64,000 bases of DNA from Azospirillum agricola. GTDB lineage: Bacteria; Pseudomonadota; Alphaproteobacteria; Azospirillales; Azospirillaceae. The number at the start of each line of letters is the position of its first letter. The first letter of the stretch is position 1. A program made the position numbers and the translations under genes. A model generated the notes under the pieces. That model was not told the origin of the DNA, did no database searches, and saw only the letters and a program-made list of their open reading frames with translations. The DNA is taken from contig NZ_JAGINM010000002.1 in NCBI RefSeq assembly GCF_017876095.1, forward strand, positions 248,001 to 312,000. The letters run 5' to 3'. Positions 1-9,627 of this stretch are shown piece after piece.

Positions 1-580
1 GGAAAGCACGCTGGAGCGCGGTGATCGTCCGGTTGACCGCCCCGGCCGAGGCGAAGGGGCCGAAATAGTCGGCGTCGCGCCCGCGCGCCCCGCGGTGCTT
101 GGTGAGCTGGGGGTAGTCGTGGTCCCTGGTGATCATGATGTGCGGAAAGGTCTTGTCGTCCCGCAACAGCACGTTGTAGCGGGGCATCAGCTTCTTGATC
201 AGATTCGATTCGAGAAGCAGCGCCTCCACCTCGGTGTGGGTGTTGACGAACTCCATGGTCTCGGTCTCGGAAACCATGCGCTGGAGGCGGATCGGCAGCT
301 TGGCGACCTGGGTGTAGTTGGTCACCCGGCGCTTCAGGTTGCGCGCCTTGCCGACATAGAGCACCGCCCCGTCGCCCGCCAGCATGCGGTAGACGCCCGG
401 CGTCTGCGGCAGCGTCTTCAGATGCTCGCGGATGATCTCCACGCCGCGCGCGAGGTCGGCGGGGCGGCGGCGGAGGCGCGGGGGAGCCGTCTCCGGGCTT
501 TGCGCCGGGTCGGCAGGCGGGTTGGCGGGCGGGTCGCCCGGCAGGCTGGCGGCCGGGTCGGAGGGCTGCGTTTCGGACAT
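1..580 (-). CDS. uvrC: Excinuclease ABC subunit C, N-terminal part (runs off the left edge)
   Basis: UvrC makes the dual incisions around bulky DNA lesions after UvrAB loading, in cytosolic nucleotide excision repair. About 193 N-terminal residues are visible. After a Pro/Ala-rich leader of about 45 residues comes the GIY-YIG nuclease domain, with GVYRML, a VLYVGKA block, the KRRVTNYT segment and an [20 protein letters not shown] stretch typical of UvrC. The start chosen is the ATG at 580-578 (MSETQPSD). The frame stays open a little upstream without a better ATG. The C-terminal UvrB-binding, RNase H-like and HhH parts lie outside the window. The low-GC stretch 690-860 upstream probably carries the promoter. 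Family assignment is secure; only the exact start is uncertain. Confidence 0.95.
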   Translation of the reverse strand, partial: MSETQPSDPAASLPGDPPANPPADPAQSPETAPPRLRRRPADLARGVEIIREHLKTLPQTPGVYRMLAGDGAVLYVGKARNLKRRVTNYTQVAKLPIRLQRMVSETETMEFVNTHTEVEALLLESNLIKKLMPRYNVLLRDDKTFPHIMITRDHDYPQLTKHRGARGRDADYFGPFASAGAVNRTITALQRAF

Positions 581-987
581 GGCCAGAATGTCGTCGAGCC
601 GCCGCGCGGGGTCAACCGCAAGCCGCGCGAAAGGCGCGGAGGCGTCGGTTGCCCCACCCGGAAAGACTATCCACCAATCCTGTGGATAAGTTTGTCGATA
701 ACGAAGGGGGTAGTGGGCCGGGAGCCAAGCGTTGCAAGGGTTGCCGCACAGTTGCCTAAAAATGAGGCATTTTTTCTAAACCATTGATTTATATACGTCA
801 ACACTGAATCGACTGTGGCAAATCGCCCACAGGCATAAAAATGTCATAGCCCCAAAGGCGGAGCTTGCGTCGCGGAGGGCACCTGTGTAAAACGCGCGGT
901 CCTTCACGGCCAGGCCGCCGCCCGCCGGCCCTTCCGGCGGTGGGGAAACGGTGCGTCCGGACCGTGTGCAGCGCACCCCGCCTCCCG
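581..987. other. Intergenic region upstream of uvrC, with one consensus DnaA box
   Basis: No credible gene is seen here. The stretch 690-860 is markedly richer in A/T than the surroundings and probably contains the uvrC promoter. A perfect 9-bp DnaA box (TGTGGATAA, the complement of TTATCCACA) sits at 681-689, with a near-match (CTATCCACC) just before it. Short reading frames crossing the region look like chance products of high GC. Confidence 0.5.
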
Positions 988-1758
988 TCATTCGACGGGC
1001 ACGAAGCCATGCGCCGGCTGCGCCCATCCGAGATGCTCGCCGCCGTCCAGCGCGATCATCTGGCCGGTCATCGCCGGGGCCGAAACCAGGAAGCGGATGG
1101 CCGCGCAGATCTCCTCCGGCGTCGTGCCCCGGCGCAGCGGGGTGGAGTCCCACTGGGCGGCGAACTCCGCCTCGCTCTGGCGCTCGTTGCGCAGGGTCGG
1201 GCCGGGGCCGATGCCGTTGACGCGGATGCGCGGGGCGAGCGCCTGCGCCAGCGTGCGGGTCAGCGCCCACAGCCCCATCTTCGACACCGTGTAGGAGAGG
1301 AAGTGCGGGGTCGGGTTCCACACACGCTGATCCAGCAGGTTGACGATCAGGCCGCCCTCCTCCGGCGGCAACCGGGACGCGAACTCCTGCGACAGCACGA
1401 AGGGCGCGCGGAGGTTCGCCTCCATGTGCGCGTCCCAGGAGTCGCGGGTGGCGTCGGCGACCTCGTCGCGCTCGAACCGGGAGGCGTTGTTGACCAGCAG
1501 GGTCAGCGGACCGAGGCGGTCGATCACGGCTGGGACCAATGCCCGCACCTCCTCCTCCCGACCGAGGTCGGCGGCGAAGGCGGCGGCCCGCCCGCCGGCC
1601 CGCTCGATCCCGGCGACGACGGCGTCGGCGTCGGCGCGGGAGCGGCGGTAATGGACGGCGACGGCCCAGCCCTGGGCCGCGAGATCGAGCGCGATGGCAC
1701 GCCCGATGCGCTTGCCGGCTCCGGTGACGAGAGCCGCTTTCCTCTTGATCTCGACCAT
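988..1758 (-). CDS. SDR family oxidoreductase, pteridine reductase/FolM-like
   Basis: Short-chain dehydrogenase/reductase of 256 aa, a usual length for the family. The N-terminus has the dinucleotide-binding motif TGAGKRIG, in the variant with Arg-Ile that is typical of FolM/PTR1-like pteridine reductases. Then come the LLVNNAS strand, and YTVSK holding the catalytic Tyr-xxx-Lys, with a C-terminal LDGGEHLGW. FolM-type enzymes use NADPH to reduce dihydromonapterin or dihydrofolate; that substrate is inferred from motif style only. The start ATG at 1758 (MVEIKRKAALVTG) places the Rossmann motif at the usual distance. It lies next to uvrC but is separated from it by about 400 bp. It could be a general 3-oxoacyl-type SDR instead. 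Confidence 0.8.
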   Translation of the reverse strand: MVEIKRKAALVTGAGKRIGRAIALDLAAQGWAVAVHYRRSRADADAVVAGIERAGGRAAAFAADLGREEEVRALVPAVIDRLGPLTLLVNNASRFERDEVADATRDSWDAHMEANLRAPFVLSQEFASRLPPEEGGLIVNLLDQRVWNPTPHFLSYTVSKMGLWALTRTLAQALAPRIRVNGIGPGPTLRNERQSEAEFAAQWDSTPLRRGTTPEEICAAIRFLVSAPAMTGQMIALDGGEHLGWAQPAHGFVPVE

Positions 1759-1817
1759 GCCGCCATAGGTACCTTGCCACCGTCGCGGGTCAAGGGGAGA
1801 CGGAGGACAAACCGCCC

Positions 1818-2633
1818 ATGCTGCGCGAGGCTTTGGAGTATCTGACCACCCCCTGCGACCCGCTGCCCCGCCGCCTGGGCTATCTGTCGGAACTGGTCGC
1901 GCTGGGCGCGCGGTACCGGCGCCAGCGCCGCGCCTGGGCGCCGCACGTCGCCGCCTGCCGGCGCTTCATCCTGGAGGCGATGGAGCGGGCTCCGGACGGC
2001 GGGCGCGCGCTGGTCGCCGGCTCCGGCCTGCTGATCGAGGTGCCGCTGGACGAACTGGCCAGCCGGTTCGACGAGGTGGTGCTGCTCGACATGCTGCACG
2101 CCCGCCCGGTGCGGCGGCGGGCGGCGGGCGTCCCCAACGTGCGCCTGCTGACGCTCGACGCGACCGGGGCGCTCGGCCCGCTGGCCGAGGCGCTGGACGC
2201 CGGGCGGGGGCTGCCCGCGAGCTTCGCGCCGCCGCCCGTTCCCGGCGGGGGCTTCGCCTTCGCGATCTCCTGCAACCTGCTGTCCCAACTGCCGCTGCTG
2301 CCGCTGGACGCGGTGGAGCGGCGGGCTCCCATGGTTCCGCCGGCGGAGCGCGTCGCCTTCGCGCGGCGGCTCGCCCGCGACCATCTGGAGTGGCTGGGCG
2401 GCATCGCCGACACCGCCGCCCTGTTCACCGACATCGAAAGCCAATGGCTGGAGTCCGGCACCATCCTGGAGCGGGAGGATTCGGTCTGGGGCCTTCCCCT
2501 GCCCGCCCCGGACCTGTCCTGGCTGTGGGACATCGCCCCGGCCCCCGAGCAGGACCGCCGCCACGACCTGCGCCACAGCGTCGGCGCCTGGTTCGACGTC
2601 CGCACGGTGACGAGCGCGCTGTCCGCCTGTTGA
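1818..2633 (+). CDS. Hypothetical protein with a methyltransferase-like nucleotide-binding segment
   Basis: Protein of 271 aa that I do not recognise as a named family. Residues about 60-95 (ALVAGSGLLIEVPLDEL followed by VVLLDMLH) have the shape of a class I SAM-dependent methyltransferase: motif I then an acidic residue ending beta-2. The rest is rich in Trp and Asp and has no clear catalytic signature. No signal peptide or membrane segment is seen. It is divergent from the SDR at 988-1758 with only 59 bp between the starts, so the two may share a control region. The small acidic gene at 2674 follows after 40 bp and may be co-transcribed. The methyltransferase link is weak inference. Confidence 0.7.
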   Translation: MLREALEYLTTPCDPLPRRLGYLSELVALGARYRRQRRAWAPHVAACRRFILEAMERAPDGGRALVAGSGLLIEVPLDELASRFDEVVLLDMLHARPVRRRAAGVPNVRLLTLDATGALGPLAEALDAGRGLPASFAPPPVPGGGFAFAISCNLLSQLPLLPLDAVERRAPMVPPAERVAFARRLARDHLEWLGGIADTAALFTDIESQWLESGTILEREDSVWGLPLPAPDLSWLWDIAPAPEQDRRHDLRHSVGAWFDVRTVTSALSAC

Positions 2634-2673
2634 TGCGAAGGGAAACCCCATTCCATCGGAACAGGAGACCGGC

Positions 2674-2958
2674 ATGGCGACCGACCAACGCAAGGAACCA
2701 CTCGACATCCGCGACACCCGCGCGCAGCCCGACGTGGACGAGCGCGAGATGGGCTTCCAGAACGTCGAAGGCCCCGGCGCGGATGCGGATTACGGCATCC
2801 CCGGCAGCGAGGAGGCCCACGCGCTCGGCACCGGCCCCCTGCCCCGCGCAGGCGAGGACGGCCGCGACCGCCCGCGGCCCGAACAGATCCAGGACGACCG
2901 GATCGTCGACGACCGCAACGTCGCGGTGGATGGCGGGCGCGATGGTGGCGATGAGTAA
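2674..2958 (+). CDS. Small acidic hypothetical protein
   Basis: A 94-residue protein that is strongly acidic and hydrophilic, rich in Asp, Glu, Gly, Pro and Arg, with no hydrophobic core segment. It is probably unstructured and soluble. The start is supported by a good Shine-Dalgarno (CAGGAGA, 2662-2668) six bases before ATG 2674. It lies 40 bp after the preceding hypothetical gene on the same strand. No family is recognised. The composition (repeated Asp-Arg, and GxxDGGRDGGDE at the end) recalls small stress or desiccation-type hydrophilic proteins, but that is only an impression. Confidence 0.6.
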   Translation: MATDQRKEPLDIRDTRAQPDVDEREMGFQNVEGPGADADYGIPGSEEAHALGTGPLPRAGEDGRDRPRPEQIQDDRIVDDRNVAVDGGRDGGDE

Positions 2959-3117
2959 TTGTTCGCGATCATATTGATTGACCAAGCTGATACGCCCAGC
3001 GTTGGTCGGCAATGCAGGCATGGCGCTTCTTGGGACAGCCTTGTTTCCCTATCTTCAGGGGCGAAACAAGAAAGTCCGGGGAGGGGACGTCTCTCTCGAC
3101 GAGGAGATATCCCTGCC

Positions 3118-3285
3118 ATGTCCAAGACCATGATTTACGAACGAGACCCGCGCAGCCACGAAGAGATCATGAAGGCCGCCCGCCAGATGCGCGCCGACTA
3201 CATCCGCGAACTGTTCGGCAAGCTGCGCGCCGCGCTGACCGGCCACGACGGTCACGGCACGATCCTGACGCCGCACGCCCGCTGA
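3118..3285 (+). CDS. Short basic/amphipathic protein, RSP_7527/DUF1127-like style
   Basis: A 55-residue protein starting MSKTMIYERDPRSHEEI, preceded by a strong ribosome-binding site (GAGGAG, about 3101-3106). The core ARQMRADYIRELFGKLRAAL is an amphipathic basic helix. It resembles the short alphaproteobacterial proteins annotated as RSP_7527 family or YjiS/DUF1127-like, several of which affect RNA turnover or phosphate and stress responses. The assignment is by pattern only. The gene stands alone: the upstream 160 bp are non-coding, and a hairpin terminator follows at 3314-3352. The start and the RBS are convincing; the function is unknown. Confidence 0.7.
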   Translation: MSKTMIYERDPRSHEEIMKAARQMRADYIRELFGKLRAALTGHDGHGTILTPHAR

Positions 3286-3313
3286 CACCACCCTGTTCAT
3301 GGTGACGATCCGC

Positions 3314-3352
3314 AAGGCGGAGAGACGAGGCCGACGCCCGTTTCTCCGCCTT
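3314..3352 (+). terminator. Hairpin terminator after the 55-aa gene
   Basis: A ten-base-pair stem (AAGGCGGAGA at 3314-3323 with TCTCCGCCTT at 3343-3352) lies 28 bp after the stop of the small gene and is followed by a short T-containing tail. It is also positioned to end transcription of the convergent SDR gene at 3411-4118. Confidence 0.55.
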
Positions 3353-3410
3353 TCGGCGTTTGCGAATGGCTTTTGGAAAGGGGCGGACAACGCCGCCCCG
3401 TCCTCGCCCC

Positions 3411-4118
3411 TCACTGGGCGTTGACGATCTCGCCATGCAGGGTGCAGGCGGCATCGGCCAGATCGACGAAGCGGTCGGTGATCTGGTCGGGCTGGGTGAT
3501 GGACTTCGGATCCTCGCCGGGGAAGGCCTGGGTGCGCATCTTGGTGGCGACCACGCCGGGGTCGATCAGGTTCACCCGCAGCGGCGACGCGGCGATCTCC
3601 AGCGCGTAGGTCTTCACGATCATCTCCAGCGCCGCCTTGCTGGCTCCGTAGGGGCTCCAGTAGGGATAGGGCGCCTTGGCGGCGGAGGACGTCACGAAGA
3701 TCGCCCGGCCGTTCTCCGACGTGCGCAGAAGCCGGTCGAAGGAGCGGATCAGCCGGTAGTTCGACGTCACGTTCAGGTCCATCACCCGCGACCACAGCTT
3801 CGGATCGTACTGGGCGATCGGGCCGAGCGCCTCCAGCGCGCCGGCGTTGCTGACCAGTATGTCGAGCTTGCCGAAGCGCTCGTACACCGAATAGCCGAGC
3901 TGGTCGATCTTGTCGTAGTCGCGCAGATCCAGCGGCACCAGGGTGGCGTTGTGGCCGGTGGCCTTCTGGATCTCGTCGTCCACCTCCTCCAGCCCGCCGA
4001 CGGTGCGGGCGGTCAGGATGACGTGCGCGCCCTCGGCGGCAAAGCGCTTGGCGACGGCGGCGCCGATGCCGCGCGAGGCGCCGGTGACAAGGGCGATGCG
4101 GCCGGACAGACGGGACAT
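3411..4118 (-). CDS. SDR family NAD(P)-dependent oxidoreductase (YciK-like)
   Basis: A 235-aa classical SDR. It has TGASRGIG in the Rossmann turn (residues about 12-19), an LVSNAG strand, and YGASK as the catalytic Tyr-xxx-Lys after VTSSAAK. RVNLIDPG follows, where PG closes the cofactor pocket. The overall pattern, with a short C-terminus and no substrate-lid insertion, resembles the YciK-type SDRs; the substrate cannot be told. Start ATG 4118 (MSRLSGRIALVTG) fits the family. It lies downstream of purF on the same strand but is separated from it by 215 bp filled with inverted GC-rich repeats, so it is probably an independent unit. Confidence 0.85.
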   Translation of the reverse strand: MSRLSGRIALVTGASRGIGAAVAKRFAAEGAHVILTARTVGGLEEVDDEIQKATGHNATLVPLDLRDYDKIDQLGYSVYERFGKLDILVSNAGALEALGPIAQYDPKLWSRVMDLNVTSNYRLIRSFDRLLRTSENGRAIFVTSSAAKAPYPYWSPYGASKAALEMIVKTYALEIAASPLRVNLIDPGVVATKMRTQAFPGEDPKSITQPDQITDRFVDLADAACTLHGEIVNAQ

Positions 4119-4156
4119 GGGCTCTGGCTCTCGGATTCGAGGATTGCAGGAACAAG

Positions 4157-4307
4157 CCCTCTCCCCCCCGGGGAGAGGGTTGGGTGAGGGGGAGGCATCT
4201 CATGCCTTGAACCGGAAGCCAATGGCTGGGCCATCCTCTTTTCCGGCCTCCGGCCGCAACGCCCCCTCACCGGCCCTTCGGGCCACCCTCTCCCCAGGGG
4301 GAGAGGG
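4157..4307. repeat. Pair of inverted GC-rich palindromic elements
   Basis: Two related units lie in opposite orientation: 4157-4196 and 4261-4307. Each contains a self-complementary CCCTCTCCCC / GGGGAGAGGG hairpin plus a GGTGAGGGGG-type extension. The second reads as the reverse complement of the first, so the 150 bp can fold into one long stem. It sits between purF and the SDR gene and may end purF transcription. Confidence 0.7.
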
Positions 4308-4333
4308 TTACATCGCGGGAGAGGGAGATTTTC

Positions 4334-5782
4334 TTACGCCCTGACGGCGACGTTGGCTTCGACCGGCGGGCTGTCCAGCGCGTCGGTCAGGGCGATCGGG
4401 TAATCACCGGTGAAGCAGGCGTCGCAGTAGCTGAGCTTCGCCGGGTCGCGCTTCTCCTCGCCCATCGCCCGGTACAGGCCGTCGAGCGAGATGAAGGCGA
4501 GGCTGTCGGCCTGGATGAACTCGCGCATCTGCTCCACCGTCATGCGGTGGGCGAGCAGCTTGCTCTGCTCGGGCGTGTCGATGCCGTAGAAGCAGGGGTG
4601 CGAGGTCGGCGGGCTGGAGATCCGCATGTGGACCTCGGCGGCCCCGGCGGCGCGCACCATCTCGACGATCTTCTTCGAGGTCGTGCCGCGCACGATGGAA
4701 TCATCCACCAGCACGACGCGCTTGCCCTCGATCATCGCGCGATTGGCGTTGTGCTTCAGCTTCACGCCGAGATGGCGGATCTGGTCGGTCGGCTCGATGA
4801 AGGTGCGGCCGACATAGTGGTTGCGGATGATGCCGAGGTCGAAGGGCACGCCGCTTTCCTGGGCGTAGCCGAGCGCCGCCGGCACGCCGCTGTCGGGAAC
4901 CGGGACGATGACGTCGGCGGGCACCCCGGCCTCGCGCGCCAGCTCGCGGCCGATGCGCTGGCGGGCCTGATAGACGGAGGTGCCCTCCATCACGCTGTCG
5001 GGCCGCGCGAAGTAGATGTATTCGAAGATGCAGAAGCGGCGGCCGTGCGGCTGGAACGGCCGCATGCTGTGGACGCCCGAGCCGTCGATGACGATCATCT
5101 CACCCGGTTCGACGTCGCGCACCAGCTCGGCGCCGACGATGTCGAGCGCGCAGGTCTCGCTGGTCAGGATGTGGGTGTCGCCCAGCTTGCCGAGCACCAG
5201 CGGGCGCACGCCCAGCGGGTCGCGCACGCCGATCACCTCGTTGGAGGTCAGCGCGACCAGAGAGAAGGCGCCCTCGACCTGCCGCACCGCCTCGATCAGC
5301 CGGTCGACCGGCGAGCCGCCGCGCGCCGTCGCCATCAGATGGACGATGACCTCGGTGTCGGTGGAGGACTGGAACAGGCAGCCGCGGCGGACCAGCTGGC
5401 GGCGCAGGGTCTGCGCGTTGGTCAGGTTGCCGTTGTGGGCCAGCGCGAAGCCGCCGAACTCGAAGTCGGCGTAGAGCGGCTGGACGTTGCGGATCGAGGT
5501 GTCGCCGGTGGTGGCGTAGCGGACATGGCCGATGGCCGTGCCGCCCTTCAGCTTGGCGATCACCGCCTCGGAGCTGAAATGGTCGCCGACCAGGCCCAGC
5601 GTGTGCTGAAGATGGAAGCGCCCGCCGTCGAAGCTGACGATGCCCGCCGCCTCCTGACCGCGATGCTGAAGGGCGTGCAGCCCCAGCGCGGTGATGGCGC
5701 CCGCCTGCGGGTTGCCGTAGATCCCGAACACGCCGCACTCCTCGCGCAGCTTGTCGTCGTCGAACGGATGCGTCGTCAGCAT
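4334..5782 (-). CDS. purF: Amidophosphoribosyltransferase
   Basis: PurF catalyses the committed step of purine synthesis: PRPP plus glutamine to phosphoribosylamine. The protein is 482 aa from ATG 5782 (MLTTHPFDD), preceded by AAGGA at good spacing; a longer upstream frame exists but lacks support. A short propeptide ending at REE precedes Cys16 (CGVFGIYG), the N-terminal nucleophile of the class II glutaminase domain, with HRGQEAAG and the AHNGNL block behind it. The C-terminal half carries the PRPP site VVLVDDSIVRGTTSKK. It lies downstream of cvpA with an 85-bp gap, the conserved cvpA-purF order. All catalytic features are intact. Confidence 0.97.
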   Translation of the reverse strand: MLTTHPFDDDKLREECGVFGIYGNPQAGAITALGLHALQHRGQEAAGIVSFDGGRFHLQHTLGLVGDHFSSEAVIAKLKGGTAIGHVRYATTGDTSIRNVQPLYADFEFGGFALAHNGNLTNAQTLRRQLVRRGCLFQSSTDTEVIVHLMATARGGSPVDRLIEAVRQVEGAFSLVALTSNEVIGVRDPLGVRPLVLGKLGDTHILTSETCALDIVGAELVRDVEPGEMIVIDGSGVHSMRPFQPHGRRFCIFEYIYFARPDSVMEGTSVYQARQRIGRELAREAGVPADVIVPVPDSGVPAALGYAQESGVPFDLGIIRNHYVGRTFIEPTDQIRHLGVKLKHNANRAMIEGKRVVLVDDSIVRGTTSKKIVEMVRAAGAAEVHMRISSPPTSHPCFYGIDTPEQSKLLAHRMTVEQMREFIQADSLAFISLDGLYRAMGEEKRDPAKLSYCDACFTGDYPIALTDALDSPPVEANVAVRA

Positions 5783-5867
5783 CGCTAAGGTCCTTCGTGA
5801 AAGCGCCCCTGCCGGGCGCCGTAAACGCGGTGAACTCACAACGAAAAAGAGCAGAAAACCGCGCTTT

Positions 5868-6554
5868 TTATCGCGCGTTCTGCATCAGCCGTTCAATCTC
5901 GGCGCGGTCGCGGTCCTTATAACCGGTATCGGATTGCGACGCACCCCCGGTCTTCGGTTGGCTGGGCACCGGCGTGGACAGGCGGTCCAGCGCCTCCTTG
6001 GCCTCCATCGCCCGCTTGGCCTGCTCGCGCGCGATGTCCATCTGCCCCACCCCTTCCTTGCGCAGAGTCTCCGGCACGAAGTCGTAGAGCATGGCGGCGC
6101 CGTTCGCCAGGAAGGGCCGGGTCTTGGCGGTTTGCAGCCAGACCGGATGCTCCGCCGTGTTGGGCACCAGCCACACGAAGAAGAGATAGGCCACCGACAC
6201 CAGAATGGCACCCTTGGCCAGACCGAAGACGAAGCCGAGCGAGCGGTCGAGCGCCGACAGGCCGGAATTCTGCACGCCGCGCGACAGCGCCCGGCCGACC
6301 AGGGTCAGCACGACCAGCGAGACGATGTAGAGGCCGACGGCGGTGACGGCGTAGGCCACCATCTCCAGCTTGATCTGCGCCTGCACGAAGGGCAGGACAT
6401 GCGGCAGCGCGTAGAGCGTCACCACCGCGGCACCGGCCCAGGCGGCGACCGACAGCACCTCGGCCACCAGGCCGCGCGTGAAGGCCAGCAGCGCCGCCAG
6501 CAGCAGCACCGCGATGACGGCGAGATCCGCCGGGTTGACGGGAAAATTCTCCAT
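5868..6554 (-). CDS. cvpA: CvpA family inner-membrane protein
   Basis: CvpA-family proteins are membrane proteins first described through colicin V export and are usually linked to purF. This one has 228 aa with four hydrophobic segments in the first 150 residues, beginning NPADLAVIAVLLLAALLAF. The family signature G-x-x-x-G-L-V occurs in the loop (FTRGLVAEVLSVAAW), and the LDRSLGFVFGLAKGA segment is typical. The C-terminal 70 residues are hydrophilic and charged. It lies between radA (27 bp upstream) and purF on one strand, so radA-cvpA-purF are probably one operon. The biochemical role of CvpA is unsettled. Confidence 0.9.
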   Translation of the reverse strand: MENFPVNPADLAVIAVLLLAALLAFTRGLVAEVLSVAAWAGAAVVTLYALPHVLPFVQAQIKLEMVAYAVTAVGLYIVSLVVLTLVGRALSRGVQNSGLSALDRSLGFVFGLAKGAILVSVAYLFFVWLVPNTAEHPVWLQTAKTRPFLANGAAMLYDFVPETLRKEGVGQMDIAREQAKRAMEAKEALDRLSTPVPSQPKTGGASQSDTGYKDRDRAEIERLMQNAR

Positions 6555-6581
6555 GGTCGTGTCGTACCCTCGTCCCTGCTC

Positions 6582-7988
<1,407 letters not shown>

Positions 7989-8164
7989 AGGTCTGGTAGT
8001 CCGATGGGGGTAAGACGGCCAACATATAGCAAGGCGTTTCCGGGAATCCTATGGCCCCGGCCGGGTCCAGCCATGAAAATGCGGGGGCTTTTTTCGGCCC
8101 GCCGAGGTGGTAGTTTACTGCGACGACGAACATTCGCACCACGACGACGAAGACCGGGGGATTT

Positions 8165-8974
8165 GTGGCGGACAAGGAAGGCAAGCGCATCGTCCTGCAT
8201 GGACCGGAGGGGTTCGAGGCGATCCGCAAGGCGTGCCGGCTGGCGGCGGAGACTCTGGACTACATCGGCGCCTTCGTGGTGCCGGGGGTCAGCACCGGCC
8301 GCCTCGACCAGTTGATCGAGACGTTCCAGCGCGACCGCGGCGGCATCCCCGCCACCATCGGCTATCACGGCTACCCGAAGGCCTGCTGCATCTCGCCCAA
8401 CCATGTCGTCAACCACGGCATCCCCAGCGACGACAAGCGGCTGGCCGAGGGCGACATCGTCAACATCGACGTGACGGTGATCCTCGACGGCTGGTACGGC
8501 GACAGCAGCCGCATGTATTTCGTCGGCGAGAAAATCGGCGTGAAGGCGCGCAATCTGGTCGACCTGACCTACCGCTGCATGATGGCCGGCATCGCCCAGG
8601 CGAGGCCCGGCAATCATCTGGGCGACATCGGCCACGCCATCCAGACGCTGGCCGAGGCGAACCGCTGCTCGGTGGTGCGCGACTTCGGCGGGCACGGCAT
8701 CGGCCAGGTCTTCCACGACGCCCCGCACGTCGACCATTTCGGCAGGCCCGGAACCGGCGTCGAGCTGAAGCCCGGCATGGTCTTCACGGTGGAGCCGATG
8801 ATCAACGCCGGCCGCCCCGAGGTGAAGATCCTGTCGGACGGCTGGACCACCGTGACCCGCGACCGCTCGCTGTCGGCGCAGTTCGAGCACCAGATCGGCA
8901 TCACCGAGGACGGCTGCGAGATCTTCACCCTCTCCCCCGCCGGCTTCACCCAGCCGCCCTACGGAGCCGCCTGA
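8165..8974 (+). CDS. map: Type I methionine aminopeptidase
   Basis: Removes the initiator Met from nascent proteins, using two metal ions. The protein has 269 aa from a GTG start (8165, MADKEGKRIVLHG) with GGGGGA just upstream. Metal ligands and motifs are in place: NIDVTVILDGWYGDSS (both Asp ligands), GHGIGQVFHDAPHV (His), TVEPMIN (Glu), and the final Glu in EDGCEIFTLS. The substrate-pocket His is found in YPKACCISPNHVVNHG. The Nudix gene starts two bases after the stop codon, so the two are co-transcribed. The length and motif order are those of bacterial type I enzymes. Confidence 0.97.
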   Translation: MADKEGKRIVLHGPEGFEAIRKACRLAAETLDYIGAFVVPGVSTGRLDQLIETFQRDRGGIPATIGYHGYPKACCISPNHVVNHGIPSDDKRLAEGDIVNIDVTVILDGWYGDSSRMYFVGEKIGVKARNLVDLTYRCMMAGIAQARPGNHLGDIGHAIQTLAEANRCSVVRDFGGHGIGQVFHDAPHVDHFGRPGTGVELKPGMVFTVEPMINAGRPEVKILSDGWTTVTRDRSLSAQFEHQIGITEDGCEIFTLSPAGFTQPPYGAA

Positions 8975-8975
8975 G

Positions 8976-9584
8976 GTGAGCGCCGACTCCGGCGGCGAGG
9001 CCCCGCTGAAGCCCTGGACGGTGCTGGGCAGCCGCGAGCTTCTCGACGCCAGCCCCTTCCTGAAGGTGCGCGCCGAGACGGTCGAGCTTCCCGACGGCCG
9101 CCGGGTCGAGAGCTTCTATCAGGTCGAACAGCCCGACTACGCGCTGATGTGCGTCGAGACCGAAGACGGGCGGTTCGTCATGCTGCGCACCTACAAACAC
9201 GGGGCGCGGCGGGTCAGCCTGACCTTTCCGGCCGGCGCCCTCTCTCCCGGCGAGGATCCGCTGGCCGCCGCCAAGCGCGAGCTGCTGGAGGAGACCGGCT
9301 ACGTCTCCGACGCGTGGACCGGGCTTGGCGACTTCGTCGTGCAGGGCAACCATCGCGGCTGCGCCTGCCACATGTTCCACGCGCGCAACGCCCGAAAGGT
9401 CGCCGAGCCCGACGACGGCGACCTGGAGGAGATGCGGATCGAGCTTCGCACCCGCAAGGAACTGATCGAGGCGGCGGCGCGCGGCGACTACGCCTTCCTG
9501 CCGGTGATCGCCATGCTGGGGGCCGTGCTGCTCCCGGAACTGCGCGAGGGTCTGAGCATGGCGGCGCGGGCGCAGGGCGCCTGA
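8976..9584 (+). CDS. Nudix hydrolase
   Basis: A 202-aa Nudix enzyme from a GTG start directly behind the map stop. The Nudix box is complete: G-x5-E-x7-REUxEExGU is met by GALSPGEDPLAAAKRELL followed by EETGY (residues about 88-110). The N-terminal half (FYQVEQPDYALMCVETEDGRF) looks like ADP-ribose pyrophosphatase/NudF-type proteins, so hydrolysis of a nucleoside diphosphate linked to a sugar is likely; the true substrate is not readable. Translational coupling to map suggests a housekeeping role. The next gene (Uma2 family) follows after 43 bp. Confidence 0.88.
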   Translation: MSADSGGEAPLKPWTVLGSRELLDASPFLKVRAETVELPDGRRVESFYQVEQPDYALMCVETEDGRFVMLRTYKHGARRVSLTFPAGALSPGEDPLAAAKRELLEETGYVSDAWTGLGDFVVQGNHRGCACHMFHARNARKVAEPDDGDLEEMRIELRTRKELIEAAARGDYAFLPVIAMLGAVLLPELREGLSMAARAQGA

Positions 9585-9627
9585 CCATGGTAGGGTGAGG
9601 AGCGGAACCGCAGCGGAAGGTGTGGTT

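Noticed and set aside
1524..2717. A 397-codon minus-strand frame
   Set aside because: It is antisense to the hypothetical gene at 1818-2633 and overlaps the SDR start; it is a shadow frame.
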